From: Zoogloea sp.
Lineage (GTDB): Bacteria > Pseudomonadota > Gammaproteobacteria > Burkholderiales > Rhodocyclaceae
Direction of reading: 5' to 3'
Length of the DNA: 64,000 nucleotides
Assembly (NCBI RefSeq): GCF_028689785.1
Contig: NZ_JAQVCN010000002.1
Coordinates: forward strand, 62,001-126,000
The position numbers were made by a program, and so were the translations under genes. Positions 53,146 through 63,399 of the stretch are shown piece by piece; the stretch's first letter is position 1; every line of letters begins with the position of its first letter. Under the pieces are notes generated by a model that saw only the letters and a list, made by a program, of their open reading frames with translations, did no database searches and was not told the DNA's origin.

Positions 53146-54632
53146 GGCCGGGCCCAGTCGCGGCTGCGCTCCACTGCCCGATGCCATTCAGCCAGACGTT
53201 GGTCGCGCCAGTCGGCGCTGCGACCGGGTTCAAAAACCCGTTCCGCCTGCCACAGGTGGGCCAGCTCGTCCGGGGTGTGCCAGATGCCCACAGCCAGCCC
53301 GGCCAGCAGGGCGGCGCCCAGGGCCGTGGTCTCGGTCTGGCGGGGGCGGATCACCGGTACGCCGAGCAGGTCGGCCTGGATCTGCAGGAGCAGGTTGTTG
53401 CGCGCTGCGCCGCCGTCTGCCCGCAGTTCAGTGAGGGGGCCGGCGCCGTCGCGGTTCATGGCGTGCACCAGATCGACGGTTTGCAGGGCGATGGCGTCCA
53501 GCGCCGCCCGGGCGATGTGGGCCTTGCCCACGCCGCGGGTCAGCCCGACCAGGGTGCCGCGGGCGTAGCCGTCCCAGTAGGGGGCGCCGAGGCCGGCGAA
53601 GGCCGGGACGAGCAGGGCGCCATTGCTGTCCGGTACCGAGGCGGCGAGGGCTTCGATGTCGGCGGCCCGATCGATCAGGCCGAGGCCGTCGCGCAGCCAC
53701 TGGACCACCGCTCCGCCGATGAAGACGCTGCCCTCGAGCATGTAGTCGGTGCGCGTGCCAATGCGCCAGCCCAGGGTGGTGAGCAGGCGCTGCCGCGAAG
53801 TTACCGCCTGGGCGCCGGTGTTGAGCATCAGGAAGCAGCCTGTGCCGTAGGTGTTCTTGGCCATGCCGGGTTGCAGGCAGGCCTGGCCGAAGGTGGCGGC
53901 CTGCTGATCGCCGGCCAGCCCGCCGATGGGGATGGCCACGCCGAACAGCGAGGCGGCCGTCTCGCCGAGCACGCCGCTGCTGTCCACCACCTCCGGCAGC
54001 AGCGCGGCGGGGATGTCGAAGAGGGCCAGCAGCTCCGCGTCCCAGCACTGGCGGTGGATGTCGAAGAGCAGGGTGCGTGAGGCATTGCTGGCGTCGGTGA
54101 CGTGGCGGGTGCCGGCGCTGAGCTGCCAGACCAGCCAGCTGTCGATGGTGCCGAAGGCCAGCTCGCCGGCTGCGGCCCTGGCACGAGCACCCGGGATGTG
54201 ATCCAGCAGCCACGCCAGCTTGGTGGCCGAAAAGTAGGCGTCCAGTTCGAGCCCGCTGCGGCTTTGGATCAGGGGGGCGTGGCCGGCCTGGCGCAGACTC
54301 TCACAGTCGGCAACGGTGCGGCGGTCCTGCCAGACGATGGCGGGGGCCAGCGGCAGCCCGGTGGCACGCTCCCATAACACGGTGGTTTCCCGCTGGTTGG
54401 CGATGCCGATGGCGGCCACCTCGCGGGCGCTGATGCCCGCGGCGGCGAGGGCCTGGCGGGCGCAGTCGAGCTGGCTGTGCCAGATCTCCAGGGCGTCGTG
54501 TTCGACGAGGCCAGGTGCGGGGTAGGACTGGCGGAATTCCTGCTGGGCGGTGGCCAGGACGTGGCCCCGTTCGTCGAAGACGAGGGCGCGGCTGCTGCTG
54601 GTGCCCTGGTCGAGGGCGAGGAGGTAAGGCAT
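53142..54632 (-). CDS. glpK: glycerol kinase
   Basis: 496 residues from ATG 54632, with GGAGG eight bases upstream. The FGGY-kinase features are [82 protein letters not shown] and [20 protein letters not shown]. It phosphorylates glycerol to glycerol-3-phosphate in the cytoplasm and shares a transcript with glpD. The length is normal for GlpK. Residues Arg, Glu and Asp of the glycerol site are retained in NQRETT and DSWLVW contexts. Confidence 0.94.
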   Translation of the reverse strand: MPYLLALDQGTSSSRALVFDERGHVLATAQQEFRQSYPAPGLVEHDALEIWHSQLDCARQALAAAGISAREVAAIGIANQRETTVLWERATGLPLAPAIVWQDRRTVADCESLRQAGHAPLIQSRSGLELDAYFSATKLAWLLDHIPGARARAAAGELAFGTIDSWLVWQLSAGTRHVTDASNASRTLLFDIHRQCWDAELLALFDIPAALLPEVVDSSGVLGETAASLFGVAIPIGGLAGDQQAATFGQACLQPGMAKNTYGTGCFLMLNTGAQAVTSRQRLLTTLGWRIGTRTDYMLEGSVFIGGAVVQWLRDGLGLIDRAADIEALAASVPDSNGALLVPAFAGLGAPYWDGYARGTLVGLTRGVGKAHIARAALDAIALQTVDLVHAMNRDGAGPLTELRADGGAARNNLLLQIQADLLGVPVIRPRQTETTALGAALLAGLAVGIWHTPDELAHLWQAERVFEPGRSADWRDQRLAEWHRAVERSRDWARP

Positions 54633-54687
54633 TGGGCGTGCCTCCGGCAGAGAGTGTGCCGATGATACGGCAGCCCGGCGGGAATCC

Positions 54688-55581
54688 TTAGCAGCGGCTG
54701 CCCTCGGGGCGGCGGGTAAAGCCGAAGCCGTCACCGCCCAGGCCGGTGGGCTGGATGCAGATCATCAGTGCCAGGGAGCGTGCCGATCTGCCGATGTCGG
54801 GCGGGAAGGCAGCAAAGGGCACGGCCCGCTCGACCACCGATTTTACGAAGGCGATCTCTTCCTGCTGGTCGCCGGCATTGACCACCTTGAAGCTCTTCAG
54901 GCTACCGTCCGGGTTGAGGCGCACCTCTACTGCGGCGCTGTGCATGCCCCGGGCGCGGGGGTCGTTCTTGACGAAGGAGGCACTGCGGTTCAGCTTCTTG
55001 ACCAGGGCGTCCATGTAGAACTCCAGGCTGAACGGGTCCACCGGCGGGCTGTCGGGGATGCGCTCGATGAGGTCGGTGAGGTCGCTGCGGCGACGGCTGC
55101 CGCCGTCCTGGGGCCGCTCGTGGGTGTCCCGGCCGGCTTCGCGGGCGATGTCCCGGGCCATGGCCATGGAGCGCTCGGCCAGATCAGGCTTGGGGCGGGC
55201 CTTGGCTTCGGTGGCCAGCTCGTTGAGGAAATTGTCCATCTCCTGCTTCTGGGCCACGCTCCATCTGGGTGTTGGTTCGGCCGCGCGCACCGTCGGCGCC
55301 GCGTTCTTGCGCGCCGTGAGTATCTGTGGCCGCGGCTCCTTGGGGGGAGGCTTGACTTGCCGCGCCTTGCTCGGGGTGGGGGGCGGTGCGGGGCGGGTTT
55401 CGGCGGGGGGCTTGCGGGCTGGCCGGACAGGTGCCAGCCGTGCCTGCAGCGGGGATGCTTCGGGTCGTTCCTGGGGAGGCGGGCTGATATGGATCAGCAA
55501 GGCAAGAGCGTGGACCAGCAGCGAAAAGGCGATGGCCAGGCGCAGGGGCCGCGGGGAAGGTTGGTAGTGCGGTTGAAACAT
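54688..55581 (-). CDS. TonB/TolA-like envelope protein with Pro-rich linker
   Basis: 297 residues. One N-terminal transmembrane helix ([19 protein letters not shown]) carries the Ser...His pattern of TonB proteins. A Pro/Arg/Lys-rich linker follows ([18 protein letters not shown]), and the C-terminal region has [20 protein letters not shown] then [16 protein letters not shown], the TonB_C-like fold. It should span the periplasm and couple inner- and outer-membrane proteins. No exbB/exbD genes are next to it, so it may be a TolA/TonB paralogue. It is divergent from the CBS protein gene, with 177 bases between starts. Confidence 0.82.
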   Translation of the reverse strand: MFQPHYQPSPRPLRLAIAFSLLVHALALLIHISPPPQERPEASPLQARLAPVRPARKPPAETRPAPPPTPSKARQVKPPPKEPRPQILTARKNAAPTVRAAEPTPRWSVAQKQEMDNFLNELATEAKARPKPDLAERSMAMARDIAREAGRDTHERPQDGGSRRRSDLTDLIERIPDSPPVDPFSLEFYMDALVKKLNRSASFVKNDPRARGMHSAAVEVRLNPDGSLKSFKVVNAGDQQEEIAFVKSVVERAVPFAAFPPDIGRSARSLALMICIQPTGLGGDGFGFTRRPEGSRC

Positions 55582-55758
55582 CGGCCGGATTCTAGACCCG
55601 CCGGCAGGGTGGCGGGTGGGCTTTTACATGGGGTGACAACCGGCTTCAGGTGCCCTGTGGCGCAGTGCTTTGGTTTACGGCAAGCCCAAAGGGCCGGCTA
55701 CAATGCCTTCCTTTCGACCCTGGGGCCGCGGTCTTTATGACATGGGGTGGCCTTGCTG

Positions 55759-57072
55759 ATGGATATAGTCCTGTTGTTGCTGCTGATTCTGCTCAATGGC
55801 GTTTTTGCCATGTCGGAAATGGCAGTGGTTTCATCCCGTAAGTCACGCCTGCAGAATCTGGCGGACGACGGCAGTCCGGGTGCGAGTTCCGCCCTGGTGC
55901 TGCACCAGGAGCCGTCAGGCTTCCTGTCCACCATCCAGGTGGGCATCACTTCGGTGGGCATTCTCAGTGGTGCCATTGGCGAGGCCGCCGTGGCTGACCC
56001 CTTGGCCGAATGGCTGGGCAGCTTTGCAATGATCGAGCCCTATGCCCGGGGTGTGGCTCTGACCCTCACCGTGGTTGGCCTGACCTATTTTTCGGTAGTG
56101 GTAGGCGAACTCGTTCCCAAGCGTCTGGCCCTGCTGGCACCGGAGGGCATCGCCACCCTGATCGCCCGTCCGATGATGATCCTGGCCCGGCTGGCGCACC
56201 CGTTGGTGGCGGTGCTGTCGGGCTCGTCGGCGGCGATCCTGCGGCTGCTCGGCGCCCGTCGCAAGGATGAGCCGCCGGTGACCGACGACGAGATCAAGGT
56301 GCTGATGGAGCAGGGCGCCGAGGCCGGCGTCTTCCACGAGAGCGAGCAGGAGATCGTCTCCAACGTGCTGCGCCTGGACGAGCAGCGCATTTCGGCGATC
56401 ATGACGCCGCGCCGGGAGATGTTCGTCATCGATCTCGAAGAAGACGAGAAGATCGTCTGGCAGCGTCTGATGGAGACCACCTATTCCCGCGTGGTGGTGT
56501 GCCGGGATGGCCTTGAGCATGTGCTCGGCGTGCTCCAGACCGGAGATCTGCTGAAGAAGGCCCTGGGAGGCGGAGGCGTCACCCTGGCCGATCTGGAAGC
56601 GCTGCTGCGTCCGCCCCTGTATGTGCCCGAGACGGTGAGCACCACCCAGCTGCTGGAGAGCTTCCGCCGCGCCCGCCTGCAGTTTGCGCTGCTCATCGAC
56701 GAGTATGGTGACGTGCAGGGCCTGGTGACCCTCACCGATGTCTTGGCGGCCATTGTTGGCGAACTGTCGGTGCCCGAGGCGCCGGAAGACCGGGACATGC
56801 TGCAGCGGGAGGATGGCTCCTGGCTGGTGGATGGCGACGTGGGCATTGAACGGCTGAAGTCGGTGCTCGATATCGTGGATGACCTGCCCGGGGAGGACGA
56901 GAACTCCTTCAACACCCTGGGCGGCTTCATCATGCACACCCTGGGCCGGGTGCCGGCACCGACCGACCATTTTGATGCCGCAGGCTGGCGCTTCGAAGTC
57001 ATGGACATGGACCGCAACCGGGTGGACAAGGTGCTGCTGTCGGTGCTGCCCCCCCTGGCACAGGAAGACTAG
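55759..57072 (+). CDS. CNNM/HlyC/CorC family CBS-domain membrane protein
   Basis: 437 residues from ATG 55759, with GGGGTGG upstream; GTG 55747 is possible. It has the DUF21/CNNM membrane domain (MDIVLLLLLILLNGVFAMSE, VVVGELVPKRLALLAPE), two CBS repeats (RISAIMTPRREMFVIDLEED and LLIDEYGDVQGLVTLTDVLA) and the C-terminal CorC_HlyC transporter-associated domain (NTLGGFIMHTLGRVP). Relatives function in magnesium or cobalt efflux or ion homeostasis; the haemolysin name is historical. It overlaps the converging lipoprotein gene by four bases. Confidence 0.92.
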   Translation: MDIVLLLLLILLNGVFAMSEMAVVSSRKSRLQNLADDGSPGASSALVLHQEPSGFLSTIQVGITSVGILSGAIGEAAVADPLAEWLGSFAMIEPYARGVALTLTVVGLTYFSVVVGELVPKRLALLAPEGIATLIARPMMILARLAHPLVAVLSGSSAAILRLLGARRKDEPPVTDDEIKVLMEQGAEAGVFHESEQEIVSNVLRLDEQRISAIMTPRREMFVIDLEEDEKIVWQRLMETTYSRVVVCRDGLEHVLGVLQTGDLLKKALGGGGVTLADLEALLRPPLYVPETVSTTQLLESFRRARLQFALLIDEYGDVQGLVTLTDVLAAIVGELSVPEAPEDRDMLQREDGSWLVDGDVGIERLKSVLDIVDDLPGEDENSFNTLGGFIMHTLGRVPAPTDHFDAAGWRFEVMDMDRNRVDKVLLSVLPPLAQED

Positions 57073-57587
57073 CGGCCGCACCATTCCCGGCGGTCGCCAC
57101 GGCCCCAGGGCTGGGACAGTCTCTCCACCTGGCTCAGGGTGCTGCGCACCTTCCCGCTGCTGCCGTCGAAGAGCACGTCGAAGCGTGCGGGCTCTGACCA
57201 TACATCACAGTAGCGCCACTCCCAAACCAGCTCGTCCCGGGCCTTGTAGTAGATCGTCCAGCCCGGATAGGACGGCCCGAGGATGCGCAGCACCTCATCC
57301 TGGCTCATGCCGGGCTGGATGCGCGCGAAGTGGGTCATGTCCATCACGTTGTCCACGGATCTCACCCTGCCGGCGTCGTCGGTGTGCACCATCCAGGTGT
57401 GATAGCCCATCGGCCCGGTAGGAAAGGCGAGCTGTTCTCCGCCATCTGCCTGACGCCAGCGCATTGCGGGCTCGCCCAGCATGCGGTAGGTGTCCTGCAG
57501 CGTATTGCCGGGCTGAAGCTTGGGGCCGCCCAAGGGCGCGCAGGCCGTGACCAGCAGGGTGGTGAGGAGGGTGATGGTGCTTTTCAT
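57069..57587 (-). CDS. BamE/SmpA-like lipoprotein
   Basis: 172 residues from ATG 57587. The signal peptide MKSTITLLTTLLVTACAPLG has the lipobox VTAC at Cys16. The first mature repeat QPGNTLQDTYRMLGEPAMRW and the second IQPGMSQDEVLRILGPSYPG are the tandem SmpA/OmlA (BamE-like) pattern. A C-terminal beta-region contains DELVWEWRYCD. It is anchored in the outer membrane or periplasm. The paired repeats make it larger than canonical BamE, so it is probably a paralogue rather than the Bam complex subunit. Confidence 0.82.
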   Translation of the reverse strand: MKSTITLLTTLLVTACAPLGGPKLQPGNTLQDTYRMLGEPAMRWRQADGGEQLAFPTGPMGYHTWMVHTDDAGRVRSVDNVMDMTHFARIQPGMSQDEVLRILGPSYPGWTIYYKARDELVWEWRYCDVWSEPARFDVLFDGSSGKVRSTLSQVERLSQPWGRGDRREWCGR

Positions 57588-57681
57588 GGAGGCAGATCCT
57601 GCGGCTGAGGTTTGCATTGTAGGCGGCCTGGTGGATGTCCCGATGGCGAGGGTTAATAACCACATGAAAGGATAGGATCTT

Positions 57682-57709
57682 TTGTATTGCACGCTACGGA
57701 ATATATAAA
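57682..57709 (+). promoter_or_regulatory. candidate sigma-70 promoter of the sulfate operon
   Basis: TTGTAT at 57682-57687 and TATAAA at 57704-57709 are separated by 16 bases in an AT-rich patch that stands out in this GC-rich window. The start codon of sbp is about 70 bases further on. CysB, encoded at the end of the operon, is expected to act just upstream of this region. Confidence 0.5.
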
Positions 57710-57781
57710 GCCATTTTTATTGGTTTGGTGCGCCGCGGTGCCTCCTTAGACTCGAACCCTATTCGAACAAAGGAGCTTTCC

Positions 57782-58795
57782 ATGTCGCCGATTCGCGCTG
57801 CGCTTCGCCCCATCGTTGTCATCCTCGCCGGCCTTGCCGTGCTGCAGGCGGCCCCGGCTTCTGCCGACACTACGCTGCTCAATGTGTCCTACGATGTATC
57901 CCGGGAGCTCTATAAGGACATCAATCCGGCCTTCATCGCACGCTGGCAACGTTCTGCCAGTGACAAGCTGACCATCAATCAGTCCCACGGCGGTTCCAGC
58001 AAGCAGGTGGGGTCGGTGGTGGCGGGCCTGGAGGCGGACGTGGTGACCATGAATCAGCCGCCCGATATCGAGATGCTGGCCAAGAACGGACTGGTCCGCG
58101 CGGACTGGCGCAAGGCCTTCCCCCATGCGGCGGCGCCGTACACCACGACCACCATCTTCCTGGTGCGCAAGGGCAACCCCAAGGGCATCAAGGACTGGTC
58201 CGACCTGATCCGGCCGGGCCTGCAGGTGATCGTGCCCAACCCCAAGACCTCCGGCAACGGCCGCTACACCTATCTCGCCGCCTGGGGCTATGCCCTGCAG
58301 AAATCCGGCAACGACGCCGGCGCCCGGGATTTCGTGAGCAAGCTGTTCGCCAATGTGCCGGTGTTGGATGGTGGCGGGCGGGGCGCCACCACCACCTTCA
58401 CCCAGCGCGACATCGGCGACGTGCTGATCACCTTTGAAAACGAGGCGACCCTGATCGATCAGGAAGTGGGCGGCGACAAGTTCGACGTGGTCTACCCGTC
58501 CCTGTCCATCGAGGCCGCGGCCCCGGTGGCCGTGGTGAGCAAGGTGGTGGACAAGCGCGGCACCCGCAAGGCGGCCGAGGCCTACCTCAACTTCCTGTTC
58601 TCGCCGGAAGGCCAGGAGATCATTGCCAAGCACTATTTCCGCCCCCGTGATCCGGCCGTGCTCAAGAAATACGCCAGCCGTTTCCCGAGCGTGAAGACTT
58701 TCAGCGTGGAAGAGCGCCTGGGGGGCTGGGACGCAGTGCAGAAGACGCACTTCTCCGACGGTGGTGTGTATGACCAGATCGTGGTGAAACGCTGA
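57782..58795 (+). CDS. sbp: sulfate ABC transporter substrate-binding protein
   Basis: 337 residues from ATG 57782, with AAAGGAG upstream. The signal peptide RPIVVILAGLAVLQAAPASA is followed by the mature LLNVSYDVSRELYKDINPAF, QSHGGSSKQVGSVVAGLEAD, VVTMNQPPDIEMLAKNGLV, NPKTSGNGRYTYLAAWGYAL and FLFSPEGQEIIAKHYFRPRD. These are the hallmark segments of Sbp/CysP. It captures sulfate (or thiosulfate) in the periplasm for the CysTWA transporter. It overlaps cysT by one base. Confidence 0.96.
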   Translation: MSPIRAALRPIVVILAGLAVLQAAPASADTTLLNVSYDVSRELYKDINPAFIARWQRSASDKLTINQSHGGSSKQVGSVVAGLEADVVTMNQPPDIEMLAKNGLVRADWRKAFPHAAAPYTTTTIFLVRKGNPKGIKDWSDLIRPGLQVIVPNPKTSGNGRYTYLAAWGYALQKSGNDAGARDFVSKLFANVPVLDGGGRGATTTFTQRDIGDVLITFENEATLIDQEVGGDKFDVVYPSLSIEAAAPVAVVSKVVDKRGTRKAAEAYLNFLFSPEGQEIIAKHYFRPRDPAVLKKYASRFPSVKTFSVEERLGGWDAVQKTHFSDGGVYDQIVVKR

Positions 58796-59631
58796 TGGCG
58801 TCATCCACCTCCTTCCGTGTCTTGCCGGGTTTCGGCCTGAGCCTGGGCTACACCATCGGCTATCTGTCGCTGATCGTGCTCATTCCGCTGGCCGCGGTGT
58901 TCCTCAAGGCCGGCTCCCTGGGTTTCGACCACTTCTGGGCAGCCGCCACGTCGCCCCGGGTGCTGGCGTCCTACCAGCTTTCTTTCGGTGCATCCCTGAT
59001 CGCCGCCGGCATCAACGCCGTCTTCGGCCTGATGCTGGCATGGGTGCTGGTGCGCTATTCCTTCCCCGGCAAGCGCCTGGTGGATGCCCTGGTGGATTTG
59101 CCCTTTGCCCTGCCCACGGCGGTGGCGGGCATTGCCCTGACTGCCCTGTATGCCAAGAACGGTTGGGTGGGCAGTGTGCTTGAACCCTTGGGCATCAAGG
59201 TCGCCTTCACGCCCCTGGGCGTGCTGGTGGCGCTGGTCTTCATTGGCCTGCCCTTCGTGGTGCGCACAGTTCAGCCCATCCTTGAGGACCTGGAGACCGA
59301 GTATGAAGAGGCGGCAGTGAGCCTTGGCGCCAACCGCTGGCAGGCCTTCCTCCACGTGGTCTTTCCGACCCTCTTCCCGGCGCTGCTGACCGGCTTTGCC
59401 CTGGCCTTTGCCCGGGCGGTGGGGGAATACGGCTCGGTGATCTTCATCGCCGGCAATATCCCCATGGTGTCGGAGATCACTCCGCTGATGATCATCACAA
59501 AGCTTGAACAATACGACTATGCCGGCGCTACAGCGGTGGCCGTGGTTATGCTGATCTTCTCCTTCATCCTGCTGCTGATCATCAACGGGCTGCAGGCATG
59601 GACGGCGAAACGTACCGGGAGGGCCCGCTGA
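58795..59631 (+). CDS. cysT: sulfate ABC transporter permease CysT
   Basis: 278 residues with six transmembrane helices. The start ATG overlaps the sbp stop by one base. The EAA loop [20 protein letters not shown] contacts Cys[24 protein letters not shown] text ([20 protein letters not shown]) and [20 protein letters not shown] are diagnostic of CysT/CysU. With CysW it forms the membrane channel for sulfate/thiosulfate import. Its stop overlaps the cysW start by one base. Confidence 0.95.
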   Translation: MASSTSFRVLPGFGLSLGYTIGYLSLIVLIPLAAVFLKAGSLGFDHFWAAATSPRVLASYQLSFGASLIAAGINAVFGLMLAWVLVRYSFPGKRLVDALVDLPFALPTAVAGIALTALYAKNGWVGSVLEPLGIKVAFTPLGVLVALVFIGLPFVVRTVQPILEDLETEYEEAAVSLGANRWQAFLHVVFPTLFPALLTGFALAFARAVGEYGSVIFIAGNIPMVSEITPLMIITKLEQYDYAGATAVAVVMLIFSFILLLIINGLQAWTAKRTGRAR

Positions 59632-60527
59632 TGGCTGGTGCTGCTGCAGTGCTGCATGGGTCGGCGGATCACGCCGCCCGCTTTGAATCGAAAGCCGCGA
59701 CCCGTGAGCCGGCGCTGATCAAGTGGGGGCTGATCACCATTGCCCTTAGCTTCTTCGCGTTCTTCTTGTTGTTGCCCCTGGTGGCGGTGTTCGTCGAGGC
59801 TTTCCGCAAGGGCTGGGAGACTTATATCGGGGCGCTGCTTGATCCCGATGCCCTGTCGGCGATCAAGCTGACCCTGATCGCCGCGGCCATCTCGGTGCCT
59901 CTTAACCTGGTCTTCGGGGTGTCGGCGGCTTGGGCGATCACCAAGTTCGATTTTCGGGGCAAGCACTTCCTGATCACCCTGATTGATCTGCCCTTCTCGG
60001 TGTCGCCGGTGGTGTCGGGCCTGATCTACGTGCTGGTGTTCGGGGCCCAGGGCTGGTTTGGCCCATGGCTGTCCGAGCATGACCTGAAGGTGATCTTTGC
60101 CATCCCCGGCATCGTGCTGGCCACCGTGTTTGTTACCTTCCCCTTCGTCGCCCGGGAGCTGATCCCGCTGATGGAGGCCCAGGGGAAGGAAGAGGAAGAG
60201 GCGGCTGTGGTGCTTGGTGCCAAGGGCTGGCAGGTTTTCTGGCATGTCACCCTGCCCAACGTGAAGTGGGGCCTGCTCTACGGAGTGATCCTTTGCAACG
60301 CCCGTGCCATGGGCGAGTTTGGCGCGGTCAGTGTGGTGTCGGGCCATATCCGCGGTTACACCAACACCATGCCCCTGCACGTGGAAATTCTCTACAACGA
60401 ATACCAGTTCGCCGCTGCCTTCGCCGTGGCCTCCGTGCTGGCCCTGCTGGCCATCGTGACCCTGGTCATCAAGGTGTGGGTCGAACGCCAGGCCGGCAAG
60501 GCCTCCATTGAATCCGAGGACGAATGA
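59631..60527 (+). CDS. cysW: sulfate ABC transporter permease CysW
   Basis: 298 residues from ATG 59631, one base overlapping cysT. Six transmembrane helices; the EAA loop [40 protein letters not shown], and [20 protein letters not shown] then TNTMPLHVE are typical of CysW. The ~40-residue N-terminal cytosolic leader is longer than in enterics. It pairs with CysT and CysA at the inner membrane. A one-base gap separates it from cysA. Confidence 0.95.
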   Translation: MAGAAAVLHGSADHAARFESKAATREPALIKWGLITIALSFFAFFLLLPLVAVFVEAFRKGWETYIGALLDPDALSAIKLTLIAAAISVPLNLVFGVSAAWAITKFDFRGKHFLITLIDLPFSVSPVVSGLIYVLVFGAQGWFGPWLSEHDLKVIFAIPGIVLATVFVTFPFVARELIPLMEAQGKEEEEAAVVLGAKGWQVFWHVTLPNVKWGLLYGVILCNARAMGEFGAVSVVSGHIRGYTNTMPLHVEILYNEYQFAAAFAVASVLALLAIVTLVIKVWVERQAGKASIESEDE

Positions 60528-60528
60528 T

Positions 60529-61638
60529 ATGAGCATCGAAGTCAAGAACATCCGCAAGCAGTTCGGCAGCTTCACGGCGCTGCAGGACGTGTCCCTGGAC
60601 TTCCCCACCGGCGAGCTGGTGGCTCTGCTGGGCCCGTCGGGCTGCGGCAAGACCACCCTGCTGCGCATCATCGCCGGCCTGGAGTCGGCCGATGGGGGGC
60701 AGGTGTTGCTGGAAGGGCAGGACGCCTCCGATACTCATGTGCGTGAGCGTCAGGTGGGTTTTGTGTTCCAGCACTACGCCCTGTTCCGGCACATGACCGT
60801 CTTCGACAACGTGGCCTTCGGCATGCGCATGAAGCCGCGCAGCACGCGGCCTTCCGAGAAGGCCATCAAGGCCAAGGTGACGGAGCTGCTCAAGCTGGTG
60901 CAGCTCGACTGGGTGGCCGACCGCTTCCCGGCCCAGCTTTCCGGCGGCCAGCGTCAGCGTATCGCCCTGGCCCGGGCCCTGGCGGTGGAGCCGCGGGTGC
61001 TGCTCCTCGACGAGCCCTTCGGCGCCCTCGATGCCAAGGTGCGCAAGGAGCTGCGGCGCTGGCTGCGGCGCCTCCATGACGAGCTGCACATCACCTCCAT
61101 TTTCGTTACCCACGACCAGGAAGAAGCCCTGGAAGTGGCCGACCGGGTGGTGCTGATGGACCACGGCAAGGTAGAGCAGGTGGGGACGCCGGAAGAGGTC
61201 TACCGCCATCCGGCCTCGCCTTTCGTGTATGGCTTCCTGGGTTCGGTGAACCTGTTCCACGGCAGGGTGGATGGCGGTGCGGTGCACGTGGGGGATGATC
61301 GTCTGGCCACTGGCAAGGTGGATCTGGCCCATGGCTCCGAGGTCTTCGCCTTTGCCCGTCCCCATGAGCTCACCATCGTGGTTGACTCCCAGGAGGCGGG
61401 CGGGGTAGCGGCACGCATCAGCCGCATCCTGGCTTTCGGTGTCACTGCGCGCATCGAGCTGGATGGCCTGAACGGCTCCACCGGGCAGCTCTTCGAGGTG
61501 GAAATCACCCGGGACGAGGTACAACGCCTGGGGCTGGAAGAAGGTCAGGCCGTGCGTCTGGTACCCTCGCGTCTGAGAATCTTTGAACGCAATGCAGCGG
61601 CAAATGGCGCCAGCCAGGCGCCAAACTGGGTGATCTGA
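60529..61638 (+). CDS. cysA: sulfate/thiosulfate import ATP-binding protein CysA
   Basis: 369 residues from ATG 60529. Walker [11 protein letters not shown]-loop [20 protein letters not shown], signature [15 protein letters not shown], Walker [17 protein letters not shown] and the switch His in [20 protein letters not shown] are all intact. The C-terminal domain has [12 protein letters not shown] and a TOBE-like region ([17 protein letters not shown]). It energises CysT/CysW. Its stop overlaps the cysB start by one base. Confidence 0.96.
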   Translation: MSIEVKNIRKQFGSFTALQDVSLDFPTGELVALLGPSGCGKTTLLRIIAGLESADGGQVLLEGQDASDTHVRERQVGFVFQHYALFRHMTVFDNVAFGMRMKPRSTRPSEKAIKAKVTELLKLVQLDWVADRFPAQLSGGQRQRIALARALAVEPRVLLLDEPFGALDAKVRKELRRWLRRLHDELHITSIFVTHDQEEALEVADRVVLMDHGKVEQVGTPEEVYRHPASPFVYGFLGSVNLFHGRVDGGAVHVGDDRLATGKVDLAHGSEVFAFARPHELTIVVDSQEAGGVAARISRILAFGVTARIELDGLNGSTGQLFEVEITRDEVQRLGLEEGQAVRLVPSRLRIFERNAAANGASQAPNWVI

Positions 61639-62582
61639 TGAATTTTCAGCAACTGCGCATCATTCATGAAACGGTGCGCCGCAATTTCAACCTGACGGAG
61701 GTGGCCAATGCCTTGTTCACCTCCCAGTCGGGGGTGTCCAAGCACATCAAGGATCTGGAAGACGAACTGGGCCTGGAGCTCTTCATCCGCAAGGGCAAGC
61801 GCCTGCTCGGGCTTACCGAGCCGGGGCAGGAGCTGGTGCACATCGTCGACCGCATGCTCATGGATGCCCGCAACATCAAGAGTATCGCCGAGCAGTTCAG
61901 CAACAAGGATCACGGCCAACTCACCGTAGTGACCACCCACACCCAGGCCCGTTACGCGCTGCCCCGGGTGGTCACCCAGTTCAAGCAGGCCTTCCCCAAG
62001 GTGCACCTGGTTCTGCACCAGGCCAGCCCCACCGAGATCGTCACCATGCTGCAGGACGGGCGCGCCGACATCGGCATCGCCACCGAGTCCCTGGCGGGCG
62101 TCAGTGACTTCGTGTCCTTTCCATACTATGGCTGGCATCACTCGGTGATCGTGCCGGCAGGGCATGCCCTGGAGTCGGTCGAACCGCTGACCCTCGATGC
62201 GGTGGCCGAACATCCGGTCATCACCTACCACGAGGGCTTCACCGGCCGGGCACGTATTGACGAGACCTTCGCCAAGGCCAACCTGACGCCCGACGTCGTC
62301 ATGTCGGCGCTGGACGCCGACGTGATCAAGGCCTATGTGGAGCTGGGCCTGGGAGTGGGCATCGTGGCCTCGATGGCCTATGACCCGAACCGCGACCAGG
62401 GTCTGCGCATGCTGGCCAGCAGCCATTTGTTCGACGAGAACGTGACCCGCATCGCCGTGCGCAAGGGGCACTTCCTGCGCGGCTTTGCCTATCGGTTCAT
62501 CGAGCTGTGTTCGGCGGATCTGTCCGAAACCGTGGTCCGGGCAGCCCTACGCCCGGATGCGGATGGGGATTCATCCTACTGA
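61638..62582 (+). CDS. cysB: LysR-type regulator CysB
   Basis: 314 residues from ATG 61638. The N-terminal helix-turn-helix is the CysB form: [60 protein letters not shown]. The inducer-binding domain has TTHTQARYALPRVVTQFKQA and DIGIATESLAGVSDFVSFPY. Family knowledge: CysB activates sulfur-assimilation genes with N-acetylserine under sulfur limitation. It is the last gene of the operon it probably controls, giving a feedback arrangement. Confidence 0.94.
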   Translation: MNFQQLRIIHETVRRNFNLTEVANALFTSQSGVSKHIKDLEDELGLELFIRKGKRLLGLTEPGQELVHIVDRMLMDARNIKSIAEQFSNKDHGQLTVVTTHTQARYALPRVVTQFKQAFPKVHLVLHQASPTEIVTMLQDGRADIGIATESLAGVSDFVSFPYYGWHHSVIVPAGHALESVEPLTLDAVAEHPVITYHEGFTGRARIDETFAKANLTPDVVMSALDADVIKAYVELGLGVGIVASMAYDPNRDQGLRMLASSHLFDENVTRIAVRKGHFLRGFAYRFIELCSADLSETVVRAALRPDADGDSSY

Positions 62583-62628
62583 GAGGCGGATGAACCCGCA
62601 TCCCTTCCAAGATGCTCCGACGCTGGCT

Positions 62629-62664
62629 GGAGGGGCTGTGGGGTCGAATGAATTCGACCCCACA
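62629..62664. repeat. REP-like palindrome (second family member), possible cysB terminator
   Basis: The prefix GGAGGGGCTGTGGGG (62629-62643) equals that at 51415. It leads into a palindrome with 13-base arms TGTGGGGTCGAAT and its complement (62637-62664). It lies between cysB and a converging gene, where it could also terminate transcription, although no T tract follows. Confidence 0.7.
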
Positions 62665-62672
62665 AGGGTACG

Positions 62673-63158
62673 TCAGCGGCGCCGCTGGGCGCCGGGGTGC
62701 TTGTGCCAGGGGGCGGGCCGACGCCTTTCATCCTCTTCAAGCTTGGGCTTGGGCATCAGCAGGTTCTTGCCCGGGGCCTTGGCCTGGGCACGCTGGGCCA
62801 GGACTGCGGCATCCACCCGGGCCATATCCAGGCTGATCGATGGATGTTCCGCGCGACCCGGATGGGCTGACAGCTTTTCCCGTACAAAGAACACGCGCTG
62901 GGCGGTGTCGCCGCGCTTGGGCAGGGCAGACATGAGCAGCTGCCCTTCGGCACTCAGGGCCAGGCCGCCGTCCACCTCGCACAGCAGGCCGTGGGCCGAC
63001 AGGCGTTGGATGCTGTCGATCAGGCGGCCGCTGGAGGGCACCGGCTCCTGCAGTAGGTCGAAGGCGGCGATGACCTCCATCAGCTCGGCCGGGCGGCGCT
63101 TGGTGGCCAGCGTGGCGGCCAGCATGAGGAGGGCATCTGCATCGTGAGTCGGGTACAT
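62673..63158 (-). CDS. conserved hypothetical protein, winged-helix-like
   Basis: 161 residues from ATG 63158, with AGAGG upstream; the longer open frame beyond is not supported by coding pattern. The sequence DADALLMLAATLATKRRPAE then LMEVIAAFDLL and SGRLIDSIQRLSAHGLLCEV, DGGLALSAEGQLLMSALP looks like a small winged-helix fold with a basic, Pro-rich C-terminal tail (PKPKLEEDERRRPAPWHKHP). No membrane or export signal. I do not recognise a named family; a DNA-binding or regulatory role is conceivable only from the predicted fold. Confidence 0.68.
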   Translation of the reverse strand: MYPTHDADALLMLAATLATKRRPAELMEVIAAFDLLQEPVPSSGRLIDSIQRLSAHGLLCEVDGGLALSAEGQLLMSALPKRGDTAQRVFFVREKLSAHPGRAEHPSISLDMARVDAAVLAQRAQAKAPGKNLLMPKPKLEEDERRRPAPWHKHPGAQRRR

Positions 63159-63287
63159 CTTTAAACCTCTTGAAGACCGGCAGGACGTCAATCGTCCGTT
63201 TGCGGGGCCTGGCAGTGTAAGGGTTTCCGCGGCAAATCCCGATTTTTGTGTGCCTCGCCGGGCTCGGTGAGCCTTGTCTGTCAAAGC

Positions 63288-63299
63288 GAAAACGCTTTC
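63288..63299. promoter_or_regulatory. possible LacI-family-type operator
   Basis: GAAAACGCTTTC is a near-perfect palindrome with the central CG typical of LacI/GalR/Cra-type operators; the wider AAAGCG/CGCTTT symmetry surrounds it. It lies in the 241-base gap between two minus-strand genes, about 130 bases upstream of the hypothetical gene start. No LacI-type gene is in the window. Confidence 0.25.
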
Positions 63300-63399
63300 C
63301 ACGCTTAACGCGAACATCGCCAATAAATTCGACCACGGAGGCTGATGTGAGCAGGCGGCATTGCCGATGCGCGTCATCCATGCTGCCGCATGGGCGCTT

